Below are positions 34,249 to 35,946 of a stretch of DNA of 35,946 nucleotides, piece after piece (positions within the stretch are counted from its first letter, which is position 1; the number at the start of each line of letters is the position of its first letter). The stretch lies in the NCBI RefSeq assembly GCF_002222055.1, contig NZ_MUGS01000086.1:1-35946 (forward strand), read 5' to 3'. The notes below the pieces were generated by a model. It did no database searches, was not told where the DNA came from, and worked only from the letters and a program-made list of their open reading frames with translations. Position numbers and translations under genes: made by a program. The DNA comes from Flavobacterium araucananum (GTDB taxonomy: Bacteria; Bacteroidota; Bacteroidia; Flavobacteriales; Flavobacteriaceae).

Positions 34249-35388
34249 TTATCGATTGATAATTGTTTTAGGATTTAACCAGTCATCTACTTTGTCAAAT
34301 AATAAATCAAACAAGCTTCTGCGGGTTATTATATATCTTGTGGTTAAGGTCATGCCTTTAGAAACACTGGCTTGATAACCTGATTTTAGATGTAAGCTTT
34401 TTGAATTTAGAGCACATCGCACCTTAAAAAAAGCCTGATCTCCCTGAATTGTTATATTTTGATCAATATCAATAACTTTTCCGTCTAACAAACCCCATTG
34501 ATTGTAATTGAAAGCATCTAATTGAAATTTTACTTTTTGATTTTTCTTAATTAAACCAATATCATTTGGAGAAACATTACTTTCGACAATAAGATGATCT
34601 GCTGATGAAATCGTTGCAATAGGTTGTGAGGCATTTACAAAAGATCCTTTCTGGATGCCTGAGTAATTTTCTATAGTACCTGAAATAGGAGCCAAAACAC
34701 TGTAATTATGCGATTCTACATTTATTTTAGAAACAGTTCCGTTCAGGTTTTTCAGGCGCTCTTCTAAATCTCTTTTCTGATTTTCCCACATTGATTTTTG
34801 CTGGCTAATAAAACTTAGTAATGCTTGTTTTGTTAAGCGCAACTCGTATTCAATCTTCTCAAAATCTGCTTTTGCAATAATATCTTTTTGATACAAAATT
34901 TTATTGCGGTTATAATTTAGTTGTGCCTGAGATATTTTACTCTGCAATTCATTTTTACCTGATTCAAATTTTAATAAATCTTCTCGTGCTGCTGATGTAG
35001 ACAAATGATCACTTTTGTTTTGTAAAAGACTTGAAGTATCATGTAATAATGCTGAAACAGAACCGGATAATATATCCTGTGTGTCTTTGTCACTTTCAAG
35101 ATTTTCCTTAGAGATTTTTATAAGTGTATCGCCTTTTTGTACAAAAGCATTGTTTTTAAGAGATAACCAAACAACACGACCGCTTACTATTGTTGAAAGA
35201 GGAACGTTTTCAGTTCTGCTGCGAACAATACCACGACTCTGACTACTGATATCAACTTTTATCATAGGCAACAAAATCAAGAAAATTATAATTGCCAAAA
35301 CAATTACAAAATATATCGAAATACTTTTTGTCTTGTTTTTTGAAATAAGATTCTCGAGTGTATTTATGGGATCTGAACTGAAATTCAT
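34249..35388 (-). CDS. HlyD-family periplasmic adaptor of the peptide exporter
   Basis: This 379-residue membrane-fusion protein has a short cytoplasmic N-terminus, a transmembrane helix (about 25-45: ISIYFVIVLAIIIFLILLPM), a biotinyl-lipoyl-like strand pair (RGIVRSRTENVPLSTIVSGR, NAFVQKGDTLIKIS), and a long coiled coil (about 115-215). The returning lipoyl half (VLAPISGTIENYSGIQKGSF) and a beta-barrel domain (VESNVSPNDIGLIKKNQKVK) follow. It should link the PCAT at 32067 to an outer-membrane TolC-like channel, which is not in the window. The start codon lies 12 bases after the T-run of a strong hairpin, so its expression probably depends on read-through from the peptide genes. Confidence 0.92.
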   Translation of the reverse strand: MNFSSDPINTLENLISKNKTKSISIYFVIVLAIIIFLILLPMIKVDISSQSRGIVRSRTENVPLSTIVSGRVVWLSLKNNAFVQKGDTLIKISKENLESDKDTQDILSGSVSALLHDTSSLLQNKSDHLSTSAAREDLLKFESGKNELQSKISQAQLNYNRNKILYQKDIIAKADFEKIEYELRLTKQALLSFISQQKSMWENQKRDLEERLKNLNGTVSKINVESHNYSVLAPISGTIENYSGIQKGSFVNASQPIATISSADHLIVESNVSPNDIGLIKKNQKVKFQLDAFNYNQWGLLDGKVIDIDQNITIQGDQAFFKVRCALNSKSLHLKSGYQASVSKGMTLTTRYIITRRSLFDLLFDKVDDWLNPKTIINR

Positions 35389-35400
35389 CTTTTTTTTAGT

Positions 35401-35440
35401 AAAAAAAAATCTCTTTCTTAAGATTTTTGAAAGAGATTTT
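35401..35440 (-). terminator. Hairpin terminator between peptide/immunity genes and export genes
   Basis: On the minus strand AAATCTCTTTC and GAAAGAGATTT form a perfect 11-base stem around an 11-base loop, followed by nine T. It stands in the 69-base gap between the small membrane protein and HlyD. It would limit transporter mRNA relative to peptide mRNA. Confidence 0.85.
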
Positions 35441-35457
35441 TGAATGAAAAATTTATT

Positions 35458-35649
35458 TTACTTTTTAAATAATTTCCTCTTTAAGTAATGATTTTTGTCG
35501 CTAATCATATAAATAAAAAAGGCAATTCCCAACATACCAAAAACACCTGATAAAAAGGATATAATATGATTGTCAGAATATTTTCTCAATAAGATAATAA
35601 TAATAGTAAAATAGATTACTGCAGATAAAATAATGGTAATTTGTTTCAT
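35458..35649 (-). CDS. Small two-helix membrane protein, candidate immunity protein
   Basis: This 63-residue protein has two membrane segments, MKQITIILSAVIYFTIIIIL (about 3-21) and IISFLSGVFGMLGIAFFIYM (about 29-48), and a basic C-terminal tail (KNHYLKRKLFKK). Small basic proteins with two or more helices next to class II bacteriocin precursors commonly confer self-protection. Its place between the double-glycine peptide gene and the exporter genes fits that role. I know no named family for it; the immunity call is from size, topology and position only. A TAnnTTTG-like sequence (TAAGTTTG, minus strand, 35716-35723) lies about 70 bases upstream, so it may also have its own promoter. Confidence 0.6.
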   Translation of the reverse strand: MKQITIILSAVIYFTIIIILLRKYSDNHIISFLSGVFGMLGIAFFIYMISDKNHYLKRKLFKK

Positions 35650-35729
35650 GGATTAACTTTTAAACATACATAAATTATAAAATAAAATCATTTTTAATAG
35701 ATTTTTTTATCATAACAAACTTACAAAAT

Positions 35730-35903
35730 TTAAATTCCCTGACGACTATGCGAAGTCATATCGGGATGCTCATCAAGAAATTTATTTACAGAATTCCAGA
35801 TCATATGTGCCCCTGCTCCTAATTCATAAAAAAAGCCCCCACCTTCAGTGGTTTCAATTTCAAAATCATTTAATTCTTCAAGATTTAATTCAATGTAATT
35901 CAT
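35730..35903 (-). CDS. Double-glycine-leader peptide, putative bacteriocin precursor
   Basis: The frame encodes 57 residues from ATG at 35903 to TAA at 35730. The N-terminal 22 residues are an acidic leader with regularly spaced hydrophobic positions (LNLEELNDFEIETTEGG), the classical double-glycine leader recognised and cut by C39 peptidase transporters. The core after the glycines begins GFFYELGAGAH, contains an aromatic/hydrophobic helix-like part (MIWNSVNKFLDEH), and ends polar (TSHSRQGI). It has no cysteine, so no disulfide or lanthionine bridge is possible. The GxG and N-terminal aromatic features recall unmodified class II bacteriocins. It is followed in the same direction by a two-helix protein, HlyD and the PCAT. 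Upstream sequence is cut at the window edge, so further precursors may exist. Antibacterial activity is inferred. Confidence 0.75.
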   Translation of the reverse strand: MNYIELNLEELNDFEIETTEGGGFFYELGAGAHMIWNSVNKFLDEHPDMTSHSRQGI

Positions 35904-35946
35904 AATAAAAAGTATTAATAATTAAAAAATAAAGCCAATGTTAAAA

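Overview
The window looks like chromosomal DNA of a Flavobacterium-like member of the Bacteroidota. The DNA is AT-rich, genes lack clear Shine-Dalgarno sequences, and several promoters fit the Bacteroidota TTTG/TAnnTTTG pattern. It carries two SusC/SusD outer-membrane uptake pairs, Bacteroidota-type lipoprotein signals, a type VI secretion system of the Bacteroidota subtype (T6SSiii) and several dispersed flavobacterial repeats. No tRNA, rRNA, CRISPR array or integrase was seen.

Layout. (1) 1-6917, plus strand: an orphan T6SSiii effector island. It holds a TssD (Hcp) tube protein, a VgrG spike, a 57-residue VgrG-tail-like peptide, a DUF2931-type lipoprotein (candidate immunity), and a DUF2235/Tle1-like lipase effector. 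The small-peptide plus lipoprotein unit then repeats, followed by an 11-codon relic of a second lipase start. This is a duplicated effector-immunity array that has partly decayed. (2) 6913-10938: an SRPBCC protein, a DHA2-type drug efflux pump, and a secreted two-domain phosphodiesterase/alkaline phosphatase. (3) 11329-20866: a SusC (with STN signalling domain)/SusD pair with its FecR anti-sigma factor and ECF sigma factor on the minus strand. Divergent from these lie a lipoprotein with a metzincin-type zinc motif (HExxHxxGxxH) and a beta-propeller-like lipoprotein. The sigma and anti-sigma genes share an upstream element with identical internal spacing. (4) 21075-26001: a membrane protein of unknown function, a TetR/75-residue protein/MFS efflux operon, and a processive GT2 glycosyltransferase. 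(5) 26254-27149: two nearly identical 66-bp palindromic repeats in direct orientation that enclose a broken RhuM gene. (6) 27246-31873: a second SusC/SusD pair without STN or a local sigma factor. (7) 32067-35903, minus strand: a compact bacteriocin-type system. It has a 57-residue double-glycine-leader peptide, a 63-residue two-helix membrane protein (candidate immunity), a HlyD-type adaptor and an ABC exporter with an N-terminal C39 peptidase. A strong hairpin with a T-run sits between the peptide/immunity half and the export half.

Two antagonism systems therefore sit at the two ends: contact-dependent (T6SSiii lipase) and secreted (double-glycine peptide). The most promising undescribed items are the short double-glycine peptide gene at 35730-35903, the duplicated and eroding T6SS module at 2824-6917, and the spaced element shared by the ECF sigma and FecR genes. 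All functional calls rest on reading the sequence and on family knowledge; no database search was run.
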